DNA from: Salinibacterium sp. SWN248
GTDB taxonomy: Bacteria; Actinomycetota; Actinomycetes; Actinomycetales; Microbacteriaceae
NCBI RefSeq assembly: GCF_015864575.1
Contig: NZ_JADYWW010000002.1
Location: forward strand, 62,001 to 126,000
DNA length: 64,000 nt
Direction: 5' to 3'
In this document: positions 40,000-49,240 of the stretch, one piece after another
How the letters are laid out: every line of letters begins with the position of its first letter
How positions within the stretch are numbered: position 1 is the stretch's first letter
Translations under genes and position numbers: made by a program
The notes under the pieces: model-generated
The model's database searches: none
What the model was told of the DNA's origin: nothing
What the model saw: the letters and a program-made list of their open reading frames with translations, nothing else

Positions 40000-41595
40000 G
40001 TGAAGTACCCGATTAAAACTGCACTCGTCGCTGCCCTCGCGACCTCGCTCGTTGCGCTCGTCGCTACGCCGGCATCCGCTGCCACCTATGCGAACGTCTC
40101 GGCCGAAGCATCCGGAAACAACATTGCAGGCCGTGCTGCCGCCACCACCCTTCGCGATGCCTGGGGCGCTGCCATCACTGCGCGTGGCGGAACCGTTCCC
40201 GCGCCTCTCGTCATCAACGGAACCCACAACGACCCGCTGTCAGGAGTAATTGCAACTACCGCCGGGGGCACGACCGTCTCCGTTGAACGCACCATGTACA
40301 CGCCCGGCGCCACAACAACGTATGTCGGCATCAGCCCGAACTCGGGAATCGCACAATGCACGGGCAGCGGCAACACGCTTCAGAGCAGCTCACCCCGGCC
40401 GTCACTTCTCGATGGCAATAGCGGCTGCACGAACGGCGCTGGCTTCAGCTACGGGGCATCCGGCGGCAATTCGCAAGAAGCAAACACCCGTGATGCTTTC
40501 GAATTCACCTTCTCCACGGGCGTACTCGCCTTCGGCGGTTGGTTCGGTGACCTTGAGACGCGCACCGACGGGTCGGGCGTGCCAGCGCTCGTGCGCCTCT
40601 ACGGCACCGATGACCTTCTCCTTTCTGAAGAAGAAGTCGTTCCCAGCGGCGACCAAAGCCTCTGCGGCACCGACCCTGACGGCTGTGGCAACCGCAGCAC
40701 ACGCTGGATCGGATTCACCGCTGACCTCACGACTCCGGTCGCACGCATGGTGGTCATTGTCGGAGACGAACACGAGACAGGAACCGCCGTCGCGGAAGGG
40801 ATGAGCTTCATCGGTCCCTCGGTCGTTGATGGCACTGCGGAACTCACCATCGCGAAGACAGCGATCCCGTTACCCGCGGGCGCGACCGCCGTGGGCGACG
40901 ACATCGACTACAGCTTCCTCGTCACCAACTCAGGAACGCTCGCACTCGGCAACGTCGCCGTCACCGACGCGGGAGCGCACAACCTGTCCTGCCCCGCGAA
41001 TGCCCTCGCGGCGACCGAGACGATGATCTGCACCGCCGAGCATGCCGTAACCCAAGACGACATTGACGCGGGCAGCTACACCAACTCAGCTACCGCATCC
41101 GGCAAGGCCTGGAATGAGACGGTCACCTCGGCCGCAGATACCGCCACAACCACGATCAATCAGGCACCCGCGCTCGACCTCGCTCAGAGCGCAAACACCA
41201 CGACTTATACTGCCGCCGGCGATACCGTGGCGTTCACCGTTTCGGCAACCAACACCGGCAATACGACGCTCGAGAACATCGTCGTCACCAGCACTTTGCC
41301 GACTCTGTCGTTCGACTGTTCGGCAATGCCCGCTGACCTTCTCCCTGGCGCTACGGCGATCTGCACAGCAACCTTGATAGTCACGGATGTCGGAGCCGAC
41401 TTCTCGAGCGTCGCAATGGTGGCATCCGATCAGCTTTCACTCGCATCAGATGCCACCACCATCCGTTTCGCTGGAGCTTTACTGCCGGCAACCGGCTCGG
41501 ACGCCACACACACGATTCTCGCAGCAGCCTTCCTGCTCATCGCAGGGTCGACGCTGCTCGCCGTCCGCCGAAACCCAGCACGGCGACGTCAGTAA
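40000..41595 (+). CDS. LPxTG-type surface protein with DUF11-like repeats
   Basis: The 531-residue protein has a signal peptide (MKYPIKTALVAALATSLVALVATPASA, cleavage after ASA), an N-terminal beta-rich domain of about 240 residues, and two DUF11/conserved-repeat modules (LTIAKTAIPLPAGATAVGDDIDYSF..., LDLAQSANTTTYTAAGDTVAF...). The C-terminus reads LLPATGSD, a hydrophobic span, then RRNPARRRQ, the classic sortase anchoring signal, so the mature protein should be attached to peptidoglycan. The GTG start has AAAGGA 6 nt upstream. Adhesion or a structural surface role is likely but unproved. Confidence 0.88.
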   Translation: MKYPIKTALVAALATSLVALVATPASAATYANVSAEASGNNIAGRAAATTLRDAWGAAITARGGTVPAPLVINGTHNDPLSGVIATTAGGTTVSVERTMYTPGATTTYVGISPNSGIAQCTGSGNTLQSSSPRPSLLDGNSGCTNGAGFSYGASGGNSQEANTRDAFEFTFSTGVLAFGGWFGDLETRTDGSGVPALVRLYGTDDLLLSEEEVVPSGDQSLCGTDPDGCGNRSTRWIGFTADLTTPVARMVVIVGDEHETGTAVAEGMSFIGPSVVDGTAELTIAKTAIPLPAGATAVGDDIDYSFLVTNSGTLALGNVAVTDAGAHNLSCPANALAATETMICTAEHAVTQDDIDAGSYTNSATASGKAWNETVTSAADTATTTINQAPALDLAQSANTTTYTAAGDTVAFTVSATNTGNTTLENIVVTSTLPTLSFDCSAMPADLLPGATAICTATLIVTDVGADFSSVAMVASDQLSLASDATTIRFAGALLPATGSDATHTILAAAFLLIAGSTLLAVRRNPARRRQ

Positions 41596-41748
41596 GTTCA
41601 GCGGAGACAACTCCCGTCTCGCCCGACCTCCACGGCTCGGAAACACAAGCACCATGAGGCGCACTAGGGCGATCCACATTCGCTGTTGTCGACGATTCCG
41701 CGTACGTTTCATACACACCGGTTTGTCTACAACGGAGGACGCTGGAGC

Positions 41749-43668
41749 ATGAGACACGCGCTGCGCCGACTGACTCTTCGAGTGCTCGTCGTCGCTGCCT
41801 GCTCTGCCGCAGCACTCGCGTTAGCCGCACCGGCGGCGGCCGCACCCGCCTCCCCCGCGTCTGCGTCCGCGTCCGCGTCCGCAACAGCGTTCTCGCCGGC
41901 CTTCTCGATCAACGCCACAGCGAGCGGCACCGCCGTGGCCGCTGTCGACGACCCCGATGCGCTTGACCCCGGAGCGCCAGAGACTCCCCCAGCGACGATC
42001 ACTCCGAGCCCGACTTCTACGATCGATCCAATCCCAACACCGACTGCCCCTTCCACTTCGATTCCCACCCCCACTCCGGTCCCCTCCGAGACCGCTACTC
42101 CGACCCCCAGCGTCACGCCCACGCCGGTCGAGACTCCCGTCGATGAGGTCGAGGTTGTTCCGCTGCCGGCAACACCACCAAGTGTTGCGACATCCACCGT
42201 TTCGCTCACATCACTACTGATCGCGATCGCCGTGCTGGCCGCGAGCCTCTTTGTGCTCTGGCTCGCCCTTCGCCGGCGCTCCCACCCAGAGCACACCACC
42301 GCACCGGCAGCACCGTCGCGCGACAGAAACACCTCCGCTGGTGTGGTGCTCGATTCATTGGCGGATGTCGGTGAAGCGATGATCGACAGCGGCTATCCGG
42401 TCAGCATGGTTCGTTCTGCGGTCCAGGATGTGGCCACCGCAAACGGGTATCCCTCCGCTGAAGTCATCGTGTTTCCGACAGCGATACTGGTGTCGTTGGA
42501 TGCCGACGGCTCCGCCCAGACCCGCGCCGTCTCGGCTGGCCGACGCTCCTATCTGCTTCACCATGTTGACGTGATTGACCGCGTCGTCAAAGTGGGGCGA
42601 GTTCGGGCTGGCTCTAGCGCATGGGTAACTCGCCAGCTCACCAAGGTGCGAGAGCTTTCTGCACCGTTTTCTCCCGTTCAACGAGTCTTCGCCTATGCCC
42701 TCACGTCAGCAGCAATCTCGGTTCTTTTGGGATCGTCATGGCTGGGAGTGCTGTTAGCTGCGGTTCTTGGCCTCGGTGTCGGCACGCTGCTCTTGCTTGG
42801 CGAACGACTCCCCTCCGCCTACACGGCTCTCGTCATTGTGGGGGCAGCGCTCGGCTCGTCACTGATTGTGCTGCTTGTAGCCCGCATCTCCGCGGACTCC
42901 GGAGTGCTGCCGTCGCTCGTGGCCCCGCTCGTCATCCTGTTGCCGGGCGGGCTGCTCACGACAGCTGTGATCGAGCTTGCGACCGGCCACATCATGTCGG
43001 GTTCTGCCCGCGCCGCAGCCGGAGCCATGCGACTGCTGCTGCTCGCCGTCGGCATTGTGTCCGCCGGCGCCCTCGTGGGAGTTCCCACGATCAATCTCGA
43101 CGTGTCGAGCGAGCCACTCGGCCCGATCGCACCGTGGGTTGCGGTCGCCGTGTTCGGAATAGGCATCACGGTCTATCAGTGCGCTCGGCCCACATCCATT
43201 CCGTGGATCATGCTCGTGCTCTACGTTGCCTACGGCGCCCAGGTAATCGGTGACGTGCTGTTCGGTGGCGTGCTCTCGGCTCTCATCGGTGCCATCGCCA
43301 TGACTCCCGTCGCGGTTCTCGTCGCCCGACACCGCAGCGGGCCTCCCGCCATCGTCAGCTTCCTCCCTGCGTTCTGGTTGCTCGTACCGGGGGCGCTGGG
43401 CCTCGTGGGCGTCACAGAGGTCTTAGGCGGCAACACAGGAGCGTTCAGCAGCCTCGTCACGACCGTCGGAACGATGATCGCAATCGCCTTGGGCGTGCTC
43501 ATCGGCCTTGCCGCTTCAAGCTCGCTACGGGACCAACGCATCCCGCAACTCTTCGACTTCCTTGAGCCCGCTCCCGCGACCGAGCCAGTAACGGTGTCGG
43601 CACCGACCCATCAGCACGACGGCGAACAGGACGCTGAACCCGCGGTTGAACCCGCGGCCGACAAATAG
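41749..43668 (+). CDS. ThrE-family threonine/serine exporter with long Pro/Thr-rich N-terminal segment
   Basis: The 639-residue protein has an N-terminal hydrophobic signal/anchor (LTLRVLVVAACSAAALALAAPAAAA), a low-complexity region of about 120 residues rich in Pro, Thr and Ser, a span near 155-175, then the ThrE domain (VLDSLADVGEAMIDSGYPVSMVRSAVQDVATANGYPSAEVIVFPTAILVSL) and about ten C-terminal spans covering both YjjP- and YjjB-like halves. The family exports threonine and serine. The long extracytoplasmic Pro/Thr region goes well beyond the family core. ATG 41749 is preferred; GGAGG lies about 10 nt upstream. Confidence 0.88.
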   Translation: MRHALRRLTLRVLVVAACSAAALALAAPAAAAPASPASASASASATAFSPAFSINATASGTAVAAVDDPDALDPGAPETPPATITPSPTSTIDPIPTPTAPSTSIPTPTPVPSETATPTPSVTPTPVETPVDEVEVVPLPATPPSVATSTVSLTSLLIAIAVLAASLFVLWLALRRRSHPEHTTAPAAPSRDRNTSAGVVLDSLADVGEAMIDSGYPVSMVRSAVQDVATANGYPSAEVIVFPTAILVSLDADGSAQTRAVSAGRRSYLLHHVDVIDRVVKVGRVRAGSSAWVTRQLTKVRELSAPFSPVQRVFAYALTSAAISVLLGSSWLGVLLAAVLGLGVGTLLLLGERLPSAYTALVIVGAALGSSLIVLLVARISADSGVLPSLVAPLVILLPGGLLTTAVIELATGHIMSGSARAAAGAMRLLLLAVGIVSAGALVGVPTINLDVSSEPLGPIAPWVAVAVFGIGITVYQCARPTSIPWIMLVLYVAYGAQVIGDVLFGGVLSALIGAIAMTPVAVLVARHRSGPPAIVSFLPAFWLLVPGALGLVGVTEVLGGNTGAFSSLVTTVGTMIAIALGVLIGLAASSSLRDQRIPQLFDFLEPAPATEPVTVSAPTHQHDGEQDAEPAVEPAADK

Positions 43669-43678
43669 CCGCCGAACC

Positions 43679-44629
43679 TTACTGAGCCGTCCCCTTTTCC
43701 AACACGCTCCACAGCGCGCGCTGCCCGTCCGGGTTCGTGAAATGGCTCTGGGTTGCGGCGGTGAGCGGTCCCGTCATTTTCTTCGGCGGTGATGCGAAGA
43801 AGGTGCCGGTCACCTCATCTGAGAATTCGATCGCGCTGAGGTAGCGAGCAGCCGCCGTCGGAACGCTGTGCGAGACACCAGGAATGAGTTTCATGAGCGG
43901 CAGCAGCACTCTGCGCATGATCGCGGGCATCCCCCGCGACGCTTTCGTATCCGGAGTGTTGCCTGGCGACACCGCGTTCACCGTAATGCCTGCGGGAAGT
44001 TGGGTGGCGAGCTCTTTCGTCCACCAGACAGCAAACGTCTTGGCCGTCGCATACTGACTGTTGTTGCTGTATTTCAGCAGTGGCTCTGCGCGAAGAACCG
44101 CCTCGATCGCGCGTTCCAAATCGCCATCGAAGGATGCCGCAGCCAACTCAGCAACGTCAACGACCGTGAACGAGGGAACATCTCCGCGCGCGGCCTCCGA
44201 CCCGGCAATGATGATGCGCGCGTGGGCGCTCAGCATCCCGCCCCGGAGCAGGTGCATAGTAAAAGCGTGGTGGCCGGTGAGCGTGGCTGACATGATCTGT
44301 TCGATGCCCGCCGATGTTCGGCGCAATTGCGTCGTGGAGGCGACGCCCGCGTTGAGGATGAGAGCGTCGATAGCAGTGCCGTCGGCGATGAGCACGTCAG
44401 CGGCCCGTGCGACGGAGCTAAAGTCGTCAAGGTCGAGAGTTACGGGCACAAACTGCGCGCCGGGAACTCGTGCACTGAGTGAAGCCCCAGCCTCCGCGAC
44501 TTTCTCGTCCGTGCGCGCCGTGATGATGATGCGGCCGTAGCCTGCCTCGGCGAGTTGCGCTGCGGCTTCCCAGCCCACACCGGAGCTTGCACCTGTGACG
44601 AGGGCGGTCATGCGTGCGTGGGAATTCAT
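43679..44629 (-). CDS. short-chain dehydrogenase/reductase (retinol-dehydrogenase-like)
   Basis: The 316-residue SDR has TGASSGVGWEAAAQL as cofactor motif, with Arg after beta 2 (TARTDEKV) favouring NADP, LNAGV, and the catalytic YATAK. The long C-terminal tail and the tail sequence GKFFASPPKK-like segment resemble the protochlorophyllide/retinol dehydrogenase-like SDR group. ATG 44629 is used; GTG at 44650 and ATG at 44611 are alternatives. It ends 11 bp from the convergent ThrE-type gene. The substrate is unknown. Confidence 0.82.
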   Translation of the reverse strand: MNSHARMTALVTGASSGVGWEAAAQLAEAGYGRIIITARTDEKVAEAGASLSARVPGAQFVPVTLDLDDFSSVARAADVLIADGTAIDALILNAGVASTTQLRRTSAGIEQIMSATLTGHHAFTMHLLRGGMLSAHARIIIAGSEAARGDVPSFTVVDVAELAAASFDGDLERAIEAVLRAEPLLKYSNNSQYATAKTFAVWWTKELATQLPAGITVNAVSPGNTPDTKASRGMPAIMRRVLLPLMKLIPGVSHSVPTAAARYLSAIEFSDEVTGTFFASPPKKMTGPLTAATQSHFTNPDGQRALWSVLEKGTAQ

Positions 44630-44765
44630 CGTGGGTCTCTCTCTGGTCACACACCGTCGAAAAGTGTCGCAGAACCGGCGACCAGCGAGAACAGTGCAGC
44701 CAAGAATCTCACACCCGTGGGCGGATCCCGCATCCGAAGGCGCTGCCTGAACTCGTTAACGCAAA

Positions 44766-44792
44766 AATCCCGGTCTCAATGAGACCGGGATT
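44766..44792 (-). terminator. intrinsic terminator of the initiator tRNA gene
   Basis: A perfect 12-bp stem (AATCCCGGTCTC / GAGACCGGGATT) with a 3-nt loop is followed on the reverse strand by a run of T. It begins 8 nt after the tRNA 3' end. Confidence 0.9.
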
Positions 44793-44799
44793 CTTTACG

Positions 44800-44876
44800 T
44801 GGTTGCGGGGACAGGATTTGAACCTGCGACCTCTGGGTTATGAGCCCAGCGAGCTACCGAACTGCTCCACCCCGCG
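44800..44876 (-). tRNA. initiator tRNA-fMet (CAT)
   Basis: The 77-nt reverse-strand gene folds as a cloverleaf. The acceptor strands are CGCGGGG and CCCCGCA, giving the C1-A72 mismatch that marks initiator tRNA. The anticodon arm is CTGGG-CTCATAA-CCCAG with three G-C pairs next to the loop and a CAT anticodon. The T arm carries GGTTCAAATCC. The CCA end is encoded. Confidence 0.95.
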
Positions 44877-44965
44877 GCGTATATAAAGCGTAACACAGGG
44901 TGAACGGCACGAAAACCGAACTCAGCGGGCTCACAGTGTGCTGCGGCCCGCTGAGTCAGAATTCG

Positions 44966-47845
44966 CTATTCGGTGGCGGCGATTGCACGCTCGATTGCGT
45001 CGACCATTTTCTGGTCAGCTTCTGCAGCAGCGACGAGGTCGTTGTCTGCATAGGCGGCGTTACGGTCGGCAAGCGCTGACTTGTAGTCGGCGAGTGCACT
45101 GTCGAGTGCCGCATTGTCACCGGGAGTGACAATCGGTGCATCCGGGTCTACTGGCGCATCCGGGTCAACGGGAACATCCGGCGTTACCGGAACTTCACCG
45201 TCGCCGGCTTCGGCGCCAGAGTCTCCACCAAACAGTGTGTCGAGTGCTTCGTCGAGAGTGTCTTCGAAGGCAATCTCGTCACCGAACGACACCAGCACCT
45301 TGCGCAGCAGTGGGTACTGAGTTCCGCTGGTCGACTGAACATAGACCGGCTGCACGTACAGCAGCCCGCCGCCGACGGGGAGCGTCAGCAAGTTACCAAG
45401 CTTCACCTCGGTGTCGCCCTGCTGGAGAAGTGCCAGCTGGTTGGCCACGATCGTGTCGGTATTGAAGCTGTTCTGCACCTGTCCGGGACCAGGAATCGTG
45501 TCCTGCTTCGGCAGCGTCAGCAACGTGAGCTTGCCATAATCAGGTCCCGCATCCGAGTTCGCCGTCAAATAACCGGTGAGAACACTTCGACTGGCGTCTG
45601 CTGTTCCCTTAGGAATGAAGGTCGAGTAGAGAGTGAACGCGGGGTCTTCTGTTCCCGGAACCTGCATAGTGAGGTAGTACGGGGGCTGAAGCGAACCGGT
45701 TCCAGAAACCGGATCCTCCGGGCTAACCCACTGGTCATCACTCGAGTAGAACGAGCCAGCATCCGTCACGTGGAAGGATCCCAGAATTTCGCGCTGAACC
45801 TTGAACAGGTCGGCGGGGTACCGCACGTGATCGAGCAACTCAACGCTCATGTCGCTTTGCGGCAACAGGGTGTTCGGGAAGATCTTGTTCCACGTTTGCA
45901 GAACTGGTTCCTCGTCATCCCAGGCGTAGAGCTTCACCGAACCGTCATACGCATCAACAGTCGCCTTGACCGAGTTGCGGATGTAGTTGATGTCGTCGAG
46001 CGCGAACTGCGGCGCCGGCGTGTAGCTGTCGGCAATCGCGCTAGAAAGCTGCTCAACCTGCGAGTACGGGTAGTTAGCACCCGTGGTGTAGCCGTCGACG
46101 ATCCACACAATCCGGTCGTCCACAATGGCCGGGTACACGTCACTGTCAAGGGTGAGGTACGGAGCAACCTTCGCTACACGCTCGAGAGGCTCGCGATCGT
46201 AGAGAATCTGCGACTCGTCAGTTACGTCTGAGGCGAGGAAGATCTGCTCAGACTGGAACTTCACCGCGTAGACAAGCTTCTTGAAGATGTTGTCGAGCAC
46301 AGGCCCGCCGTCGCCCTCAAACGTCGTCGTGGCGTTCTGTTCGCTGTCTTCTCCACCCGAGGGGTAGTCGAGTTCGATGTCGTCAGAGCCTTCAGGGGCA
46401 CCAACAATCGAGTACTCGGGTGAATTTTCACCGAAGTACACGCGAGGGTTGTAATCGCCGAGATCTCCAGTGCTCGGGATGCCCGACTCGAGGAACACCG
46501 GCTGACCGTCGGCAGCACGCTGGTTACCGAAAGCCGCAACGACGCCATAACCGTGGGTGTAGACGACTGCGTTGTTGTACCAGGACTGTGACTCGCCAAG
46601 ACCGGACTGGTTGAGCTCACGAACCGCAATCACGGTGTCTTGAGTTTCGCCATCAATCTCATAGCGGTCAACGTCGAGGTGGCTACCGAACTGGTAGTAC
46701 TGCTTGAACTGCTCGAGCTGCGCAAATGCCGCTGGGGCGATCGCGGGGTCGAGAATTCGGATGTTGGCCGTCGTGGCCGCGTCTGCACGAAGCGCACCGG
46801 GCTCAGCATCCGTTGTCGCACTGTAAGGAACTTCGTCTACTTCAGCGACACCGTACGCATCCCTCGTCGCTTGAATACTTCGATCAATATATTCGGACTC
46901 GTAGGTACGCGCGTTGGGGTCTACCTGGAAGCGCTGAACGATCCACGGGTAGAGGTTTCCGACGACCAGGCCACTAATGAGCAGCAGGGCGGTACCGATC
47001 ATCGGAAGACGCCAGCGGCCAATGATCGCCGTGACGATGAAGAGGATGGCCACGATCGCCGCGATGCCGGCGAGAATCGCACGGCCCGGGATGGTGGCGT
47101 TTGCCTCGGTGTAGCTTGCACCGGTCTGCAGGAAGCCCTGGCTGGTGGAATACAACGTCGTGTACTGGTCAAGCCAGATGCTGACGGCCTGCAGCGCGAA
47201 GAAAATGCTTGCGGTGATCGCAAGCTGCACTCGAGCGGAACGAGAAATGCGTACCTCACGACCGTGAACGCTCAGAGCACCGTAAAGGTAGCTTGTGGCG
47301 AGCGCGCCGATGAACGAGATGATCAACACGGCGGACGCGAAGCCAACGATGGAGTGGTACATCGGGAGCTCGTAGAAGTAGAACGAGATGTCCAAGCCGA
47401 ACTGCGGGTCGGTCTCACCGAACGAGCTGCGGTTCAGCCATTGCAAAGCAACGGGCCAGGCGCTCGCTGAGGAGACACCACCGAAGATGCCGAGCAGAAC
47501 CGGGATGCCCACCATCGCGAGCTTGCGCAGCGGTTCGACAACCTGCTGGTAGCCCTCAAGCTGTGCATTGAGTTTGGCGTAGATGGGGCGTGCGCGGAAG
47601 GCGACCAGCAGGCTGACGCCTACGGGAACGGCCATCGCGACGAAGCCGATGATGAACATCACGGCTGTAGCGATCCACTGGGTAGTGAGAACCTCCAGAT
47701 ACCCGGCCTGGCTAAACCAGAGCACATCGGCGTAGAGGTTCGAGAACAAGAAGAACGCGATAACAATGACAGCGAGAATTATCGCCGTAATCGTAAACGC
47801 AGACCTCGTCTTGCTCGTCGGGGCTGATTGGGTTTGGCTCGACAC
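44966..47845 (-). CDS. UPF0182 family large membrane protein
   Basis: The 959-residue protein has seven hydrophobic spans in the first 330 residues, starting with FTITAIILAVIVIAFFLFSNLYADVLWFSQAGY, then a large extracytoplasmic domain with ILDPAIAPAAFAQLEQFKQYYQFGSHLDVDRY and YTHGYGVVAAFGN, conserved in UPF0182. The C-terminal 100 residues are Asp/Pro-rich followed by an Ala/Asp-rich helix. Function is unknown in all actinobacteria. The GTG start has AGGAG 9 nt upstream. It begins the conserved block with the YlbL protease and DUF2342 zincin. Confidence 0.92.
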   Translation of the reverse strand: MSSQTQSAPTSKTRSAFTITAIILAVIVIAFFLFSNLYADVLWFSQAGYLEVLTTQWIATAVMFIIGFVAMAVPVGVSLLVAFRARPIYAKLNAQLEGYQQVVEPLRKLAMVGIPVLLGIFGGVSSASAWPVALQWLNRSSFGETDPQFGLDISFYFYELPMYHSIVGFASAVLIISFIGALATSYLYGALSVHGREVRISRSARVQLAITASIFFALQAVSIWLDQYTTLYSTSQGFLQTGASYTEANATIPGRAILAGIAAIVAILFIVTAIIGRWRLPMIGTALLLISGLVVGNLYPWIVQRFQVDPNARTYESEYIDRSIQATRDAYGVAEVDEVPYSATTDAEPGALRADAATTANIRILDPAIAPAAFAQLEQFKQYYQFGSHLDVDRYEIDGETQDTVIAVRELNQSGLGESQSWYNNAVVYTHGYGVVAAFGNQRAADGQPVFLESGIPSTGDLGDYNPRVYFGENSPEYSIVGAPEGSDDIELDYPSGGEDSEQNATTTFEGDGGPVLDNIFKKLVYAVKFQSEQIFLASDVTDESQILYDREPLERVAKVAPYLTLDSDVYPAIVDDRIVWIVDGYTTGANYPYSQVEQLSSAIADSYTPAPQFALDDINYIRNSVKATVDAYDGSVKLYAWDDEEPVLQTWNKIFPNTLLPQSDMSVELLDHVRYPADLFKVQREILGSFHVTDAGSFYSSDDQWVSPEDPVSGTGSLQPPYYLTMQVPGTEDPAFTLYSTFIPKGTADASRSVLTGYLTANSDAGPDYGKLTLLTLPKQDTIPGPGQVQNSFNTDTIVANQLALLQQGDTEVKLGNLLTLPVGGGLLYVQPVYVQSTSGTQYPLLRKVLVSFGDEIAFEDTLDEALDTLFGGDSGAEAGDGEVPVTPDVPVDPDAPVDPDAPIVTPGDNAALDSALADYKSALADRNAAYADNDLVAAAEADQKMVDAIERAIAATE

Positions 47846-47959
47846 AGTACTTTGCTCCTGAAATTGGGGGCTTAGAGCTATCTTAAAGGTCTTTCATGGG
47901 CGCGGGGCTGGTGATCGCTCTCAGCGTTACACAAGCTCCGTGCAATGTTCTACACAGGG

Positions 47960-47983
47960 CTGTGTGCTGGAGGCAGCACACAG
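47960..47983 (-). terminator. strong hairpin between the YlbL-type protease and UPF0182 genes
   Basis: CTGTGTGCTG and CAGCACACAG form a perfect 10-bp stem with a GAGG loop, about 40 bp downstream of the protease stop. It lacks a T tract and so could also be a protein site in the UPF0182 leader. Confidence 0.5.
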
Positions 47984-48019
47984 GAAGGTTCGTAGCAAAG
48001 TTGACGGATCAGGCAGCGC

Positions 48020-49132
48020 TCAATTGGCGCTGCATGAAGGCAGTCCCGCGCCGCTCAAGCCGCCGCGAATGCTGGCAAGCGCGACAAGCGCATCGTTGAG
48101 GTCGTCGACCGCATAGACGGTGAGTCCCTTGGGAGTGTTTTCTGCGACCTCGTCACAGTTTTCGACGGGCGCAAGGAAGAAGTCAGCACCGGCAGCCTGG
48201 GCACCATACATCTTCTGCTGGATGCCACCGATCGGTCCGACATCGCCTGTTGCGGTGATCGTTCCTGTGCCAGCAACTTCGGTGCCGCCGTTGATTGCGC
48301 CAGGTGTGAGCTTGTCGATGATTCCGAGCGCAAACATCATTCCCGCGCTCGGTCCGCCAACGTTCTCCAACTGGATCTTCACGTCGACCGGGAAGTTGTA
48401 CGCGCTACCCACCACAACACCAATGACCGGGATGGCGTCGTCGCCTTCGCTCATTGTGGGGGTGATCTCGACGGTCAATTCTTCGTCTTCGCGCTCGAAG
48501 ACAACCTCGGCGGGAGTTGTGGTTCCGTTTGCTGCGATCTCGTCGCGCAGTCCAGCAACGTCGGCAAAAGTCTCACCGTTCACGCTGCGGATGATGTCGC
48601 CTGCTTCGAGCACGCCTTCTGATGGCCCGCCAGCGGAGGTTTCGGCGACGGTCAGCGTGGCATCAAATTCGTAGCCCAGGTTAGAGAGCGCTGCGGCAAT
48701 TGCTTCCTGCTGCGAGGTCTCCATCTGGATGCGACCGGCTTCAGTGGAATCCTCGACCGTCACCCCAACGGGATAAACAGCTTCGACCGGAACGATTGCT
48801 TTGCTGCGATCGAAATAGGCGGCGCCAACCTCAAACCAGCTAAGCGGTGAATCGGGGTTTCCCAACACGTTGACTGTCAGCATGTCGAGCGCACCCTCAG
48901 TGGGGTACGTCGTCTCGACCGGAATCTGAATGAGCGGCACGAGGGCGCCTTCAATTTCCACGTCGCCCAAAGTGTCGTACACCGGGCCAGGTTGCTCGAT
49001 GATGTACGGCGAAGGTACGAGGGTTGCCAGCAGGGTTCCTACAAGCGCGACGCTCAGAACCAGCCATCCCAGCCAGCCACTTCGGGCGCGGCTCGATGAA
49101 GGTTCGGGTCGATTATCAGTAAACAGGGCCAC
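48020..49132 (-). CDS. PDZ and Lon-type S16 membrane-anchored protease (YlbL family)
   Basis: The 370-residue protein has an N-terminal membrane anchor (LGWLVLSVALVGTLLATLVPSPYII), a PDZ-like domain (about 150-240, EAGDIIRSVNGETFADVAGL) and a Lon-type proteolytic domain with Ser in NVGGPSAGMMFALGI and Lys in GGIQQKMYGAQAAG. The active site faces outside the cell. Homologues degrade or quality-control membrane and exported proteins. The GTG start has AAGGA 6 nt upstream. A further hairpin (GCAGCGC / GCGCTGC at 48013-48033) overlaps its stop. Confidence 0.92.
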   Translation of the reverse strand: MALFTDNRPEPSSSRARSGWLGWLVLSVALVGTLLATLVPSPYIIEQPGPVYDTLGDVEIEGALVPLIQIPVETTYPTEGALDMLTVNVLGNPDSPLSWFEVGAAYFDRSKAIVPVEAVYPVGVTVEDSTEAGRIQMETSQQEAIAAALSNLGYEFDATLTVAETSAGGPSEGVLEAGDIIRSVNGETFADVAGLRDEIAANGTTTPAEVVFEREDEELTVEITPTMSEGDDAIPVIGVVVGSAYNFPVDVKIQLENVGGPSAGMMFALGIIDKLTPGAINGGTEVAGTGTITATGDVGPIGGIQQKMYGAQAAGADFFLAPVENCDEVAENTPKGLTVYAVDDLNDALVALASIRGGLSGAGLPSCSAN

Positions 49133-49228
49133 CTAGGTCCTTACGGGGTGGGAGCGGTGTTCGCCACAGGCGCACGGTAAGAGTCACTAGCCTAGGTCAA
49201 AACTCAGCCGCGCACGGCATCGAGCGGC

Positions 49229-49234
49229 TAGCGT
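49229..49234 (+). promoter_or_regulatory. -10 element TAGCGT, probable leaderless promoter of the DUF2342 zincin gene
   Basis: TAGCGT is followed by 6 nt and the ATG at 49241, with no Shine-Dalgarno. Confidence 0.5.
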
Positions 49235-49240
49235 TAAAGC

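Noticed and set aside
44614-44886. Forward ORF of 90 codons containing a QDLNLRPLGYEP-like stretch
   Set aside because: That peptide is the translated complement of a tRNA gene; the region is the initiator tRNA plus its terminator.
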